Origin: Candidatus Nanoarchaeia archaeon
GTDB taxonomy: Archaea > Nanobdellota > Nanobdellia > Woesearchaeales > JACPBV01
NCBI GenBank assembly: GCA_028279655.1
Contig: JANQNH010000015.1
Location: forward strand, 1 to 47,247
Length of the DNA stretch: 47,247 nucleotides
Direction of reading: 5' to 3'
Within the stretch, counting starts at the first letter, position 1, and every line of letters begins with the position of its first letter. Positions 15,230-23,200 of this stretch are shown here, one piece after another. The position numbers and the translations under genes are program-made. Under the pieces are notes generated by a model, which was given only the letters and a program-made list of their open reading frames with translations, was not told where the DNA came from and did not search any database.

Positions 15230-16612
15230 ATGGCTTTTCAAAATATAACAAATTTATCACTAGGTGATATTCTTCAGATTTATTACACTGACGGTATTCG
15301 TAATCAAATTTCTAGGGATTATCAAGATTGGGAATATATTAAAAGAGAAAAAGTTTCTGACCCTAAAGGTCGTCAAGTTAACTTTTACATCCAAACTTCT
15401 CTAGGGCCCGCTGCTATCCAGCGTCGTAATCCTGGTGTTGTTAATAATTTTCCAACTGCTCAAAGAGTTTCTAGTGCAGAGCACACTGCGCAAATCAAAG
15501 AAATCGCAGCTACTATCGAACTAGATTACAATCTTTGGAAGCGTGCCGAAATGTCTAAGGATGTTCGCTATGCAGAGCCTCTACGAATCGAAATGGATTC
15601 TAAACTAGATGCTCTTAAGCGTCAACTCTCTTTAGAGCTTCACTTAGACGGAACTGGCGTATTAGGACAGATTGATGATGGAGCTACTCCTGCTTCTGTT
15701 TCTAGTGGAGATTTAATTTTCCAATTAGAAGATGCTAACTCTGCACGTGGTCACGTAGGTGCTTTCCAGTTTGATGATATTCTAATCCTCCGTGAGCCAG
15801 ACGGAACAGCCTCTGCTATTGACACGGACTTAGTAACTGAGCCTATTTACTGGAAGGTTATTGATAGAGATTTCGATAATGATACAGTAACTCTTCGTGG
15901 CCTTGATTCTAGTTTTGCAGAAGTAACAATTGCTAGTATCACTACTCAACCTGGTGCTGGTGAAGTATTTTATAAATTCGACCAACCTACTATTCCTGAC
16001 TTAACTTCTATCTCTGACTACGGTACAGTTTCTGAAGTAATGCCTGGCTTTGAGTCATTAGCTGCAGATGATGGTAGAGTAGTTCATGGTCTTACTATGA
16101 GCGGCGCTACTAAAGGTAGTCGGCATGATGCTCAAGACACTCAACTAGATGTTACTCACCTTGAAGCTGTAATGAATAAAGTTAAAATCAATGTTGGACA
16201 ATCTGCTTATTCTTGGAAAATGGGTATGCTAGCTCCTCAAGCATACAGTCAGTTTGTTAATGGACGTGAAACTGATAGACGTTTTAATAGCGTTGAGGAC
16301 GTAACACGTGGTTGTCGTAAGTGGGTTTATCAACACCGTAATGATGCTATCGAGCTTTATAGTTCTGAATTTGCTAAGAAGAAACGATTCTATATAATGC
16401 CAGAAGCCCGTCAAGGACAAGGTAAAGTGTTCGAGTATCACGGAACAGACTTTATGCCTGTTAAAGCTCCTAACGGTTCTGAGTTCCATCTTAAAGCTAG
16501 CTCTTCTGGTGGATTCGAAAATACTATTGTTTCTTACATGGATTCTTACGGAACGCTTGTTTGTAGACATCCCGCGGCTGTAGCGGTAATAGAGAATTTT
16601 ACTCTAGCCTAA
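15230..16612 (+). CDS. Major capsid protein candidate, 460 aa
   Basis: It directly follows the scaffold with only 22 bases between. The sequence starts MAFQNITNLSLGDILQIYYT and contains FYIQTSLGPAAIQRRNPG, an N-arm-like region, long helices (ADAMSKDV-like segment RAEMSKDVRYAEPLRIEMDS), and a beta-rich end (GTLVCRHPAAVAVIENF). Length and position fit an HK97-fold coat. The family cannot be proved by eye, but no other gene in the window is a better candidate. The N-terminus shows no obvious maturation cleavage site. Confidence 0.8.
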   Translation: MAFQNITNLSLGDILQIYYTDGIRNQISRDYQDWEYIKREKVSDPKGRQVNFYIQTSLGPAAIQRRNPGVVNNFPTAQRVSSAEHTAQIKEIAATIELDYNLWKRAEMSKDVRYAEPLRIEMDSKLDALKRQLSLELHLDGTGVLGQIDDGATPASVSSGDLIFQLEDANSARGHVGAFQFDDILILREPDGTASAIDTDLVTEPIYWKVIDRDFDNDTVTLRGLDSSFAEVTIASITTQPGAGEVFYKFDQPTIPDLTSISDYGTVSEVMPGFESLAADDGRVVHGLTMSGATKGSRHDAQDTQLDVTHLEAVMNKVKINVGQSAYSWKMGMLAPQAYSQFVNGRETDRRFNSVEDVTRGCRKWVYQHRNDAIELYSSEFAKKKRFYIMPEARQGQGKVFEYHGTDFMPVKAPNGSEFHLKASSSGGFENTIVSYMDSYGTLVCRHPAAVAVIENFTLA

Positions 16613-16624
16613 TTATAGAAACCT

Positions 16625-16645
16625 GGGCATGTTCTGAAACTGCCC
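16625..16645 (+). terminator. Hairpin after the capsid gene
   Basis: GGGCA at 16625-16629 and TGCCC at 16641-16645 form a 5-bp stem with an 11-base loop, followed by GTTTACTCC. It may attenuate transcription beyond the capsid gene or protect the capsid message 3' end. The T-run is poor. Confidence 0.4.
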
Positions 16646-16704
16646 GTTTACTCCTGTCCTACCTAGTAGGATTATGATTAAAACTATTTACCAAGGATTT
16701 TATT

Positions 16705-17139
16705 ATGAAAGCTAAAAGAAAACTACCTGCAGGAAGATTAGAGATTGGACCTAGCAGAAGGGACCAAGCTGTCCTTAACGAAGGCGGCATACGCTGTGAA
16801 TCAGTTCTTTATGATTTTGATGAAGACGGAGGAGCAGTAGGAACTATTAATTTTGGACGCAGACTTCCAGAAGGTGCTATTGTTGTTCGTATCTTCTCTG
16901 ACGAAATAACAGCAGTAGCTGATGCAAATGATATTGATTTAAAAGCAGGTTCAGTGGATTTAATTACGGCAGTAGATTTAACTGCGGATGTAGGCTTGCA
17001 AAGTAGAGCACTAGCCGGCGCAGTGGATGCTATTAAGATTTCTTCTGAATCAGAATTAAAGATGGATATAAATACTACCGCAGCGACTGCTGGTAAAGTA
17101 AGATTTTTTGTTGAGTATCTTCTCCCGAACGATGCTTAA
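16705..17139 (+). CDS. Probable capsid decoration protein, 144 aa
   Basis: It is the first gene after the capsid. The N-terminal arm is basic (MKAKRKLPAGRLEIGPSRRD) and the rest is a beta/Ala-Asp rich domain (GAIVVRIFSDEITAVADAND, LITAVDLTADVGLQSRAL, GKVRFFVEYLLPNDA). Small proteins of this type next to the coat gene usually bind the outside of the capsid. AAGGA lies eight bases before the ATG. Flanking hairpins suggest it is a separately expressed message. Confidence 0.55.
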   Translation: MKAKRKLPAGRLEIGPSRRDQAVLNEGGIRCESVLYDFDEDGGAVGTINFGRRLPEGAIVVRIFSDEITAVADANDIDLKAGSVDLITAVDLTADVGLQSRALAGAVDAIKISSESELKMDINTTAATAGKVRFFVEYLLPNDA

Positions 17140-17156
17140 CAATACCTCCCGAAGAT

Positions 17157-17183
17157 GCTCGCCCGATATCTATTAGGGCGGGC
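17157..17183 (+). terminator. Terminator candidate after the decoration gene
   Basis: GCTCGCCC at 17157-17164 pairs with GGGCGGGC at 17176-17183 (8 bp with one G-T wobble), leaving an 11-base loop. GTCTATTTAC follows. This is the most GC-rich stem in the late block, but it has only a weak T-run. Confidence 0.5.
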
Positions 17184-17218
17184 GTCTATTTACTTGCTTA
17201 ACTAGGTAGGATTTTTTT

Positions 17219-17917
17219 GTGGCAACGTCGTTAACTACAAACTTGAAACTTAGAATCAGTCCAGATTTAACTACTGATTCTAAATATAATCTACAGAGAA
17301 TAGATTCCTTAGCAAGCTTGTACCAGGTCAACAGTAACGCAGTTGCTCGTATTAGGTCGCAGACAGATATTATACTACAGCCGCAAGACCCCGATATAGG
17401 AGGGACAGGAACCGGAGGTAGTATTAGCTTTGGTACTGATGACCAACCAGTTAGTACGATTAATTTTCGTGCTACTACTATAAGCTCGAATGCAGCAATT
17501 AGTTCTAGCGGAAATATATCAACAACCGGAAACTTAGTAATAAGTGATGGTACGTATAACATAAATGTTTCGGCCCCTACTTTATCAACTGATTATAGTT
17601 TAGTCCTTCCAACTACCGACGGAAGCGCAAATCAAGTACTCACTACAGACGGAAGTGGTAATCTTTCATGGTCAACAGTAGCGGGAGCAGGAGGTGGGGG
17701 ACAGGAGCTATCTACCTCGTGGCTAGCAGCGGATGGAGCAACAAAAACCATCACGCACGGATTCGGGTCACAAAGTGTAATGGTACAGGTACTAGACACG
17801 CAAGATGATTATAAGACTGTAGAAGTTGATGTCGTGAGTAGGCCTACTGTAAATACAGTAATTTTAGAATCAAGTATAACCCCAGTTAATTGGCTGGTAC
17901 TTTTAAAAGAAATTTAA
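17219..17917 (+). CDS. Tail/head fibre protein, 232 aa
   Basis: GTG start at 17219 with TAGGA eight bases upstream. The body is a fibre shaft with the common phage phrase SLVLPTTDGSANQVLTTDG followed by SGNLSW. The C-terminal 70 residues (WLAADGATKTITHGFGSQSV, MVQVLDTQDDYKTVEVDVVS, NTVILESS) form the frequent fibre-tip domain also present at the end of the next gene. It probably contributes to adsorption structures. There is no chaperone or esterase motif. Confidence 0.7.
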   Translation: MATSLTTNLKLRISPDLTTDSKYNLQRIDSLASLYQVNSNAVARIRSQTDIILQPQDPDIGGTGTGGSISFGTDDQPVSTINFRATTISSNAAISSSGNISTTGNLVISDGTYNINVSAPTLSTDYSLVLPTTDGSANQVLTTDGSGNLSWSTVAGAGGGGQELSTSWLAADGATKTITHGFGSQSVMVQVLDTQDDYKTVEVDVVSRPTVNTVILESSITPVNWLVLLKEI

Positions 17918-17933
17918 TTAGGAGATAGAGTAA

Positions 17934-18827
17934 ATGAGTAAAAAGATTTATGGTGGATTATCGATACAAAACAGTCAAGAGATTGGTTTTTTTGATGGTG
18001 ATAGTTCTAACTTCTTTGCACTAAAAGCCCCCACAACTCTTTCCGGAGATGCTACTTTAACCCTTCCAGATGGAGATTCTTCTGGAACACAGGCCCTTAT
18101 TAGTAATGGTTCTGGGGTAATGTCTTGGTCTGACTTCCTTGATACATCCTTAACTGACGGACAGGTTTACATAGGTAACGGCTCTAATGTTGCTACTGCG
18201 GTTACTCCTTCAGGTGACGTAACTATTAGTAACGCAGGTGTCATGGCGATTGCTTCTGATGTTATCGTCGATGCCGATGTTAAATCTGATGCAGCTATTA
18301 CCCTTTCTAAACTAGCAGCTGTAACAGGTAATCGAGCTTTAATTTCAGATGCTTCTGGAGTAATTAGCGTTTCGGATGTTACCGATACTGAGATTAGCTA
18401 TCTTGATGGTGTCTCGTCTGCTATCCAGACGCAAATAGATGGAAAGGCAGGAACAGCTCTTGACAATCTAACACTTGCTTCACTTGCTGCTGAAGATATC
18501 CTTTTAGGTAACGATGGCTCCTCTCTTAAAAGATTAGGCGTTGGCTCTAATGGACAGGTTTTAAAAGTTGTCGCAGGCGTAGTAGCGTGGGCAGATGATG
18601 CTGGTTCTTCTAGCTTTACTGATGACTGGGAGACTGCAGACGGTACAAGCTTTGCCGTTACACACAGTTTAGGTAGTAAAGATGTTATTGTTCAAATATA
18701 TGATAAAGCAGATGATTCTTCTATTGAAGTAGACTCTGTTGTAAGAACAGATACAAATACAGTTACTTTCGGTTCAAGCGTAGCACCAGGTGCTTCGGGT
18801 TGGAGAGTTTTAATTCTAGCTGTATAA
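17934..18827 (+). CDS. Tail/head fibre protein, 297 aa
   Basis: ATG with AGGAGA nine bases upstream. It contains two copies of the shaft phrase (LTLPDGDSSGTQALISNGSG; LGVGSNGQVLKVVAGVVAW), a module VKSDAAITLSKLAAVTGNRA with TEISYLDGVSSAIQTQ shared with the next gene, and the same tip domain as the preceding gene (FAVTHSLGSKDVIVQIYDKA). It is a paralogous fibre built from exchangeable pieces. Confidence 0.7.
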   Translation: MSKKIYGGLSIQNSQEIGFFDGDSSNFFALKAPTTLSGDATLTLPDGDSSGTQALISNGSGVMSWSDFLDTSLTDGQVYIGNGSNVATAVTPSGDVTISNAGVMAIASDVIVDADVKSDAAITLSKLAAVTGNRALISDASGVISVSDVTDTEISYLDGVSSAIQTQIDGKAGTALDNLTLASLAAEDILLGNDGSSLKRLGVGSNGQVLKVVAGVVAWADDAGSSSFTDDWETADGTSFAVTHSLGSKDVIVQIYDKADDSSIEVDSVVRTDTNTVTFGSSVAPGASGWRVLILAV

Positions 18828-18842
18828 TAAGCTAAATAAGCT

Positions 18843-18861
18843 CCCGGCTATCAAGGCTGGG
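18843..18861 (+). terminator. Hairpin between fibre genes
   Basis: CCCGGC at 18843-18848 and GCTGGG at 18856-18861 pair (6 bp, one G-T wobble) around TATCAAG, followed by GGTTTATAG. It is a weak terminator or processing hairpin. Confidence 0.4.
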
Positions 18862-18896
18862 GGTTTATAGATTGAATAACTTGGAGCTTACTTAAT

Positions 18897-20669
18897 ATGA
18901 AAAAATACGGTGCATGGTCCGAACAGGCTTCTACAAAGTTCCGAACATCCTCAGATAATAAAGAATTAATCTTATATCCGCCGGCTACCCTTACTAATGC
19001 AAGCCTGGAATTAACCCTACCGGACGTGAGTGGGGGAACAGATACTCTAGTTTCAAGAATATCTACGGACACCCTTCAAAATAAGACTCTTACTAATCCA
19101 ATAATTTCTACTATAATAAATACGGGAACGTTAACCTTACCAACGAGTACTGATACTCTAGTAGGAAGGGCGACTACAGATACGCTTACTAATAAAACTA
19201 TTGACGGAGATAATAACACTATACAAGATTTAGCACTAGGTACTTTAAAAACCACTGCTAATCTTAATGTTTTCTTGCAAAGAGACGGTTCCGGCGATGT
19301 TATAGATTCAGCTAAAAGTGTTCCTTCTGGAGATATACTAGGAACTAGTGACTCTCAGGCAATAACAAATAAAACAATCGATGCAGATAGCAACACTATT
19401 ACTAATATTGAGAATGCAGATATTAAAGCAGCAGCTGCAATTGCAGTAGATAAGCTCGCAGCGCTAACAGTAAACCGTGCCGTGCAGTCTAGTGCTACTG
19501 GATTTTTAGAAGTAAGTTCAGTTACTAATATAGAACTAGGATATTTAAGCGGCGTAACATCTTCTATCCAGTCCCAATTCGGAGGAAAGCAAGATGATGT
19601 TATCACTACTGAAGGGGATGTAATTGTTGGGGATGGTTCTGGAGACGCTGCTAGATTAGGTATTGGATTAAATGGCCAAGTGTTAACTAGTAACGGCACT
19701 ACCGCAAGTTGGCAAAGTGTAGCAGGTACAGGAGATGTAACAGCCGCTGCTAACTTAACAGACCATACAATTATCCGCGGAGATGGCGGAGTTAAAGGTG
19801 TCCAAGATTCTGGTATTAGTATAGATGATTCTGATAATATAACTGGAGTAGTTGGATTAACAGCTAGTGGAACTATTACAGGCGATACGTTAAACGCTGA
19901 CACTATCCAAGATGAAGCAGGAACTGGTGCTCCTAGTTTTCCTAATCACTTTGAATTACCTAATCGCGTACATAATCCTGGTAACGCAAATTATACAGTA
20001 ACTGATACAGATGGTTATGATACTATAACATTTGATACTACACTCACAGCAGATAGAACAGTAACTCTACCAACTGCTTCTGATAATACCGGGCGTCAAC
20101 TTACTATAAAGAAGAACGACTCTAGTGAATATCGCGTATTAGTAACAGAAGAAGGAACTGATGCTATTGATGGATATAGTACAGTAGTAGTACCTCTTCA
20201 ATATGATTTCATAACCATTCAAAGTAATGGTACGACTTGGCACATTATAAATAGAAAAGAAACAAGTGCTTGGAAGGCTTATACTCCTACTACTAACGGA
20301 TTAGGAACTATTTCAGGAGTAAATTTGCGATGGAGAAGAGTTGGAGAGAATGCAGAAATTTCTGGATACTTTACTCCCGGAACAGCTACAAGCAGTGAAG
20401 CTCGTATAGGGTTGCCGTTTGATTTGACTTCAAATACTCCCGGTACAGATGATATATCAGTAGGGATGTTATATAAAGACGATAGCATTCAAACTAATTA
20501 TACTCTGTTATGTGACTATGATGATACTTTTGTGACAATAGGACGACAGCGTTTTACAGCAGCGGATAATCCACTCTCTAGTAGAAACGGTAATTCAATC
20601 TTTGGCACAAGTGTTAGAACTTCTATTAGAGCTACAGTTCCAATACAAGAATGGACAGATACGGTATAA
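18897..20669 (+). CDS. Large fibre / receptor-binding protein candidate, 590 aa
   Basis: ATG with GGAG ten bases upstream. The N-terminal shaft repeats phrases of the form STDTLQNKTLTNPIIST and LTLPTSTDTLVGRATTDTLT, well known from phage fibres. Residues around 180-220 share the module ADIKAAAAIAVDKLAALTVN / IELGYLSGVTSSIQSQ with the preceding protein. The C-terminal 130 residues (WKAYTPTTNGLGTISGVNLR, WRRVGENAEISGYFTPGT, EARIGLPFDL) are a beta-sandwich tip common in receptor-binding fibres. This is the most likely host-recognition protein. Confidence 0.75.
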   Translation: MKKYGAWSEQASTKFRTSSDNKELILYPPATLTNASLELTLPDVSGGTDTLVSRISTDTLQNKTLTNPIISTIINTGTLTLPTSTDTLVGRATTDTLTNKTIDGDNNTIQDLALGTLKTTANLNVFLQRDGSGDVIDSAKSVPSGDILGTSDSQAITNKTIDADSNTITNIENADIKAAAAIAVDKLAALTVNRAVQSSATGFLEVSSVTNIELGYLSGVTSSIQSQFGGKQDDVITTEGDVIVGDGSGDAARLGIGLNGQVLTSNGTTASWQSVAGTGDVTAAANLTDHTIIRGDGGVKGVQDSGISIDDSDNITGVVGLTASGTITGDTLNADTIQDEAGTGAPSFPNHFELPNRVHNPGNANYTVTDTDGYDTITFDTTLTADRTVTLPTASDNTGRQLTIKKNDSSEYRVLVTEEGTDAIDGYSTVVVPLQYDFITIQSNGTTWHIINRKETSAWKAYTPTTNGLGTISGVNLRWRRVGENAEISGYFTPGTATSSEARIGLPFDLTSNTPGTDDISVGMLYKDDSIQTNYTLLCDYDDTFVTIGRQRFTAADNPLSSRNGNSIFGTSVRTSIRATVPIQEWTDTV

Positions 20670-20670
20670 T

Positions 20671-21594
20671 ATGAAACATTTAATTAGTCTATTTATAATC
20701 CTTTTATCCTGTTGCGGACCTATATTTAGTCCAAAGAAGACTCAGGAGTTTAATAAGCTTCAGGCATTACAGAACAAATCAGAATTATATGTGAGTCTGA
20801 TTAGTTCTCATCAAGATAAATACGGATTTATAATGACAGATAAATGTGATGCTTTGTTATTCAGCGGCCTTCTGTCTGCAGCACGTCCTGATTTAGATAT
20901 AGAGATAACAGCAGCTAGAGGTAAGCATGACTTCTGGTATAGACGTCCCGGTCACGATTGCGGGCCGAAGTTTGGCAATAGTAATAGCACTATCTCCAGA
21001 GATATGATGATAGGTCTCTTGTGGCATTTATGGCGTAATAAAGACTTACAAACTGCTAATGAATTAATGTTAGGATTAAAAAAGAATTTATACTGGATGA
21101 AAGGACAGGGTAATGCAGGTACGTTACTTTGGACTCCCTCTCTTTTAAATACCTTAGCCCAGATAATTTTAGTATTAGGGGGGCCGGAATATCGAACAGA
21201 GTTATTACTTCCTGCTTCTTTTTCAAAGCTAGATGGATATCGCGCACACTTAGCGGTATGGCACCTTCATTTACGTGGGGAGATTTTTGGTAATATATCA
21301 GAAGACGACTTAAATGTTCTTAAATACCATGTAGAGAGAAATCCTAAAAACCCTTTATTCCAAGCAGCTTATCATAAATACACAGACGGCATACAAGATA
21401 CTGCGATTCTTTTACTGTTAGATAGTAATGAGTGGCCCGCTAATAAGCTTCCAACCACGAAAGAACATTGTGAAGAGTGGCCTATTCAACGAGATTATAC
21501 TGAAAAAGATTGGGGCCCATGTCCTGCGCATATTCCTTTTAAGGAGTATTCAGGGGCAGAGCTTATAACTATATATGAGCTTTTTATCAAGTAG
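20671..21594 (+). CDS. Lipoprotein of unknown function next to a holin-like gene, 307 aa
   Basis: ATG at 20671. A frame beginning at 20602 would run through the fibre gene. The N-terminus MKHLISLFIILLSCCG is a signal peptide with a lipobox-like LLSC; C14 would be lipidated. The body is mostly helical (RDMMIGLLWHLWRNKDLQTA, LLWTPSLLNTLAQIILVLGG) with a Gly/Arg/Trp-rich region (RGKHDFWYRRPGHDCGPKF), which resembles an alpha/alpha toroid enzyme such as a glycan-active protein, but no catalytic motif is certain. The adjacent holin-like gene allows a role in lysis. Superinfection exclusion is another option. Confidence 0.6.
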   Translation: MKHLISLFIILLSCCGPIFSPKKTQEFNKLQALQNKSELYVSLISSHQDKYGFIMTDKCDALLFSGLLSAARPDLDIEITAARGKHDFWYRRPGHDCGPKFGNSNSTISRDMMIGLLWHLWRNKDLQTANELMLGLKKNLYWMKGQGNAGTLLWTPSLLNTLAQIILVLGGPEYRTELLLPASFSKLDGYRAHLAVWHLHLRGEIFGNISEDDLNVLKYHVERNPKNPLFQAAYHKYTDGIQDTAILLLLDSNEWPANKLPTTKEHCEEWPIQRDYTEKDWGPCPAHIPFKEYSGAELITIYELFIK

Positions 21595-21606
21595 TGAGGA
21601 GACGGT

Positions 21607-21816
21607 ATGATGCAGATGAACCATGAGGAGTTGGCTAATCGACTAGAAAAACGACTAGATAATATTGAAACGAAGCTAGATAGATATTTAGAAAAGATGG
21701 CAGAGAATTCTACTGATGTTAATTGGGTTAAAGGATATATTAAAATAACATTAACTACTCTTACAGCAATGGCTGTAGGTGTAATTACTACTATTATTCA
21801 CGTATTTTTTAAATAA
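21607..21816 (+). CDS. Holin-like protein (XhlA type), 69 aa
   Basis: The N-terminal half is a soluble amphipathic coiled coil (EELANRLEKRLDNIETKLDR), then a linker VNWVKGYIK, and one C-terminal transmembrane helix (TLTTLTAMAVGVITTIIHVF) ending FK. This layout matches the haemolysin XhlA / phage holin-accessory family. GAGGAGA lies five bases upstream. Expected role: inner-membrane permeabilisation at lysis, possibly with the neighbouring lipoprotein. Confidence 0.6.
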   Translation: MMQMNHEELANRLEKRLDNIETKLDRYLEKMAENSTDVNWVKGYIKITLTTLTAMAVGVITTIIHVFFK

Positions 21817-21829
21817 CGGAGACTACGAA

Positions 21830-22135
21830 ATGGCTAAACGAGCAAACAAACTAAAAGATTTAAAGATGCCTAAGCGTCCTATGGCAGAAGAAGAAGTTGA
21901 CATGGATTTAGAGCTAGAAGAGCTAGGCGCTGGAGAAGAACTGCCAGAAGAAGAAGGGCTAGAAGAAATGCCTGATATGGAAGAGGTGGCAGGTAATCTA
22001 GATGAATATTCGGACGATGAGTTATTAGACGAGATGAAAAAAAGAGGCTTAATGCCAGATGACGAGATGCCTGAAGAAGAAGATGAAGAAGGAGAGGGCG
22101 AAGAAGAGATGTTAGAGGAAGAGGAATTAATTTAA
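21830..22135 (+). CDS. Highly acidic small protein, 101 aa
   Basis: A basic start (MAKRANKLKDLKMPKRP) precedes about 80 residues dominated by Glu/Asp (LEELGAGEELPEEEGLEEM; EEEDEEGEGEEEMLEEEEL). A short central segment YSDDELLDEMKKRGLMPDDE is helix-like, resembling a SAP-type or adaptor motif. Such acidic proteins in virion operons may act as DNA mimics, assembly chaperones or scaffold helpers. There is no family match. The last codons and the bases after the stop form an inverted repeat. Confidence 0.6.
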   Translation: MAKRANKLKDLKMPKRPMAEEEVDMDLELEELGAGEELPEEEGLEEMPDMEEVAGNLDEYSDDELLDEMKKRGLMPDDEMPEEEDEEGEGEEEMLEEEELI

Positions 22136-22144
22136 TTTTCCTCT
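22120..22144 (+). terminator. Terminator-like hairpin spanning the end of the acidic gene
   Basis: AGAGGAA at 22120-22126 and TTCCTCT at 22138-22144 form a 7-bp stem around an 11-base loop that includes the stop codon. ATTTAATAACTTATTT follows. It may be an attenuator before the adaptor gene. Confidence 0.4.
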
Positions 22145-22180
22145 ATTTAATAACTTATTTATTAGGGGAATATTTAAGCT

Positions 22181-23182
22181 ATGACTCAGATAATTACTGT
22201 TGATGACTTAATCAGTGATGTTAGAAGTCTTCTTGATGAAGATAATAGGGAAAGTGTCAGGGACGATACTGATATTCTGCCAGCACTAAATCGTGCACAA
22301 AACTATGCAGCTAATATCTTATCTCGTCACTATGAATCCCCAATGCTTACAAAGCAAGATGTTAACACTATAAACAGTCAAATGGAATATAAAATTCCGG
22401 AAGATGCCTTTGAGCACCGTATTGAGAAAGTAGAAGTTAGATTAAATAATATCTATTATCCGATGAAGCGTATTGATTATCGAGACATTTCGCTATTCGA
22501 GAATAAATCTTCTACTAGTATTCCTTATTATTATGTGGTAATTGGAAATAGATATAGAATAATTCCTGCCAGTAATAGTGCTTATCCCTTACGCGTCTGG
22601 TATTTAAAAGACCCAATGCCTTTAGTTAAAGAACAGGGCCGTATTAATATTGTTAATACTGCGAATAACTATGTGATAGTAGATGAAGTTGGGTCGGACT
22701 TAACTACCGAATCTGACCAATTAAATTCTTACGTGAATATTATAGATGCTCAAACAGGAAGACGTAAAGCTAGTTTTCAAATAAAAAACATTAGTGGTAA
22801 TCGCGTTAGCTTTAAGACCAGTCCAACTAGGTCTACAGTATTAAATTTATCAATAGATACAGACATGTCTAGTCTTTTAGAAAATGGTAGTAATAACGAA
22901 GGGCCGGATGTTAGTATAGAGGCGGACGATTATTTATGTATAATTCGCGGAGCCTGTATACCGTTCTTTAAGAAGCCCTTTTCAAACTTTCTTATTCAAT
23001 ATGCAGTAGCAGAAATTCGTAGAAAGTTAGGCGGCCCAGCAGATTTAGAACAACGTATACTAAAAGATTTAGAAGAACAGGTAGAACGTAGCTGGGTAGG
23101 AAGAGAGCAATCTCTTCGAGTTAAGAAATCAAATGATGCTTGGGACTTACCTGTGCGTAGGTATTATGGAATTCGAAGCTAA
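22181..23182 (+). CDS. Head-tail adaptor / tail completion protein, 333 aa
   Basis: The N-terminal helices (VDDLISDVRSLLDEDNRESV, DDTDILPALNRAQNYAANIL) have the four-helix adaptor pattern seen in ring-forming connectors under the portal. The middle is beta-rich (YYYVVIGNRYRIIPASNSAY; RVWYLKDP). The C-terminus returns to helices that could pack on the ring (NFLIQYAVAEIRRKLGG). The location directly upstream of the nozzle gene supports this. Length is greater than that of minimal adaptors, so it may include an insert domain. Confidence 0.65.
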   Translation: MTQIITVDDLISDVRSLLDEDNRESVRDDTDILPALNRAQNYAANILSRHYESPMLTKQDVNTINSQMEYKIPEDAFEHRIEKVEVRLNNIYYPMKRIDYRDISLFENKSSTSIPYYYVVIGNRYRIIPASNSAYPLRVWYLKDPMPLVKEQGRINIVNTANNYVIVDEVGSDLTTESDQLNSYVNIIDAQTGRRKASFQIKNISGNRVSFKTSPTRSTVLNLSIDTDMSSLLENGSNNEGPDVSIEADDYLCIIRGACIPFFKKPFSNFLIQYAVAEIRRKLGGPADLEQRILKDLEEQVERSWVGREQSLRVKKSNDAWDLPVRRYYGIRS

Positions 23183-23200
23183 TAATCATAGGATAAATAA

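Noticed and set aside
19355-19903. 182-codon minus-strand frame opposite the fibre gene
   Set aside because: Composition is the mirror of the fibre shaft codons, with no promoter, site or recognisable domain; it is a shadow.
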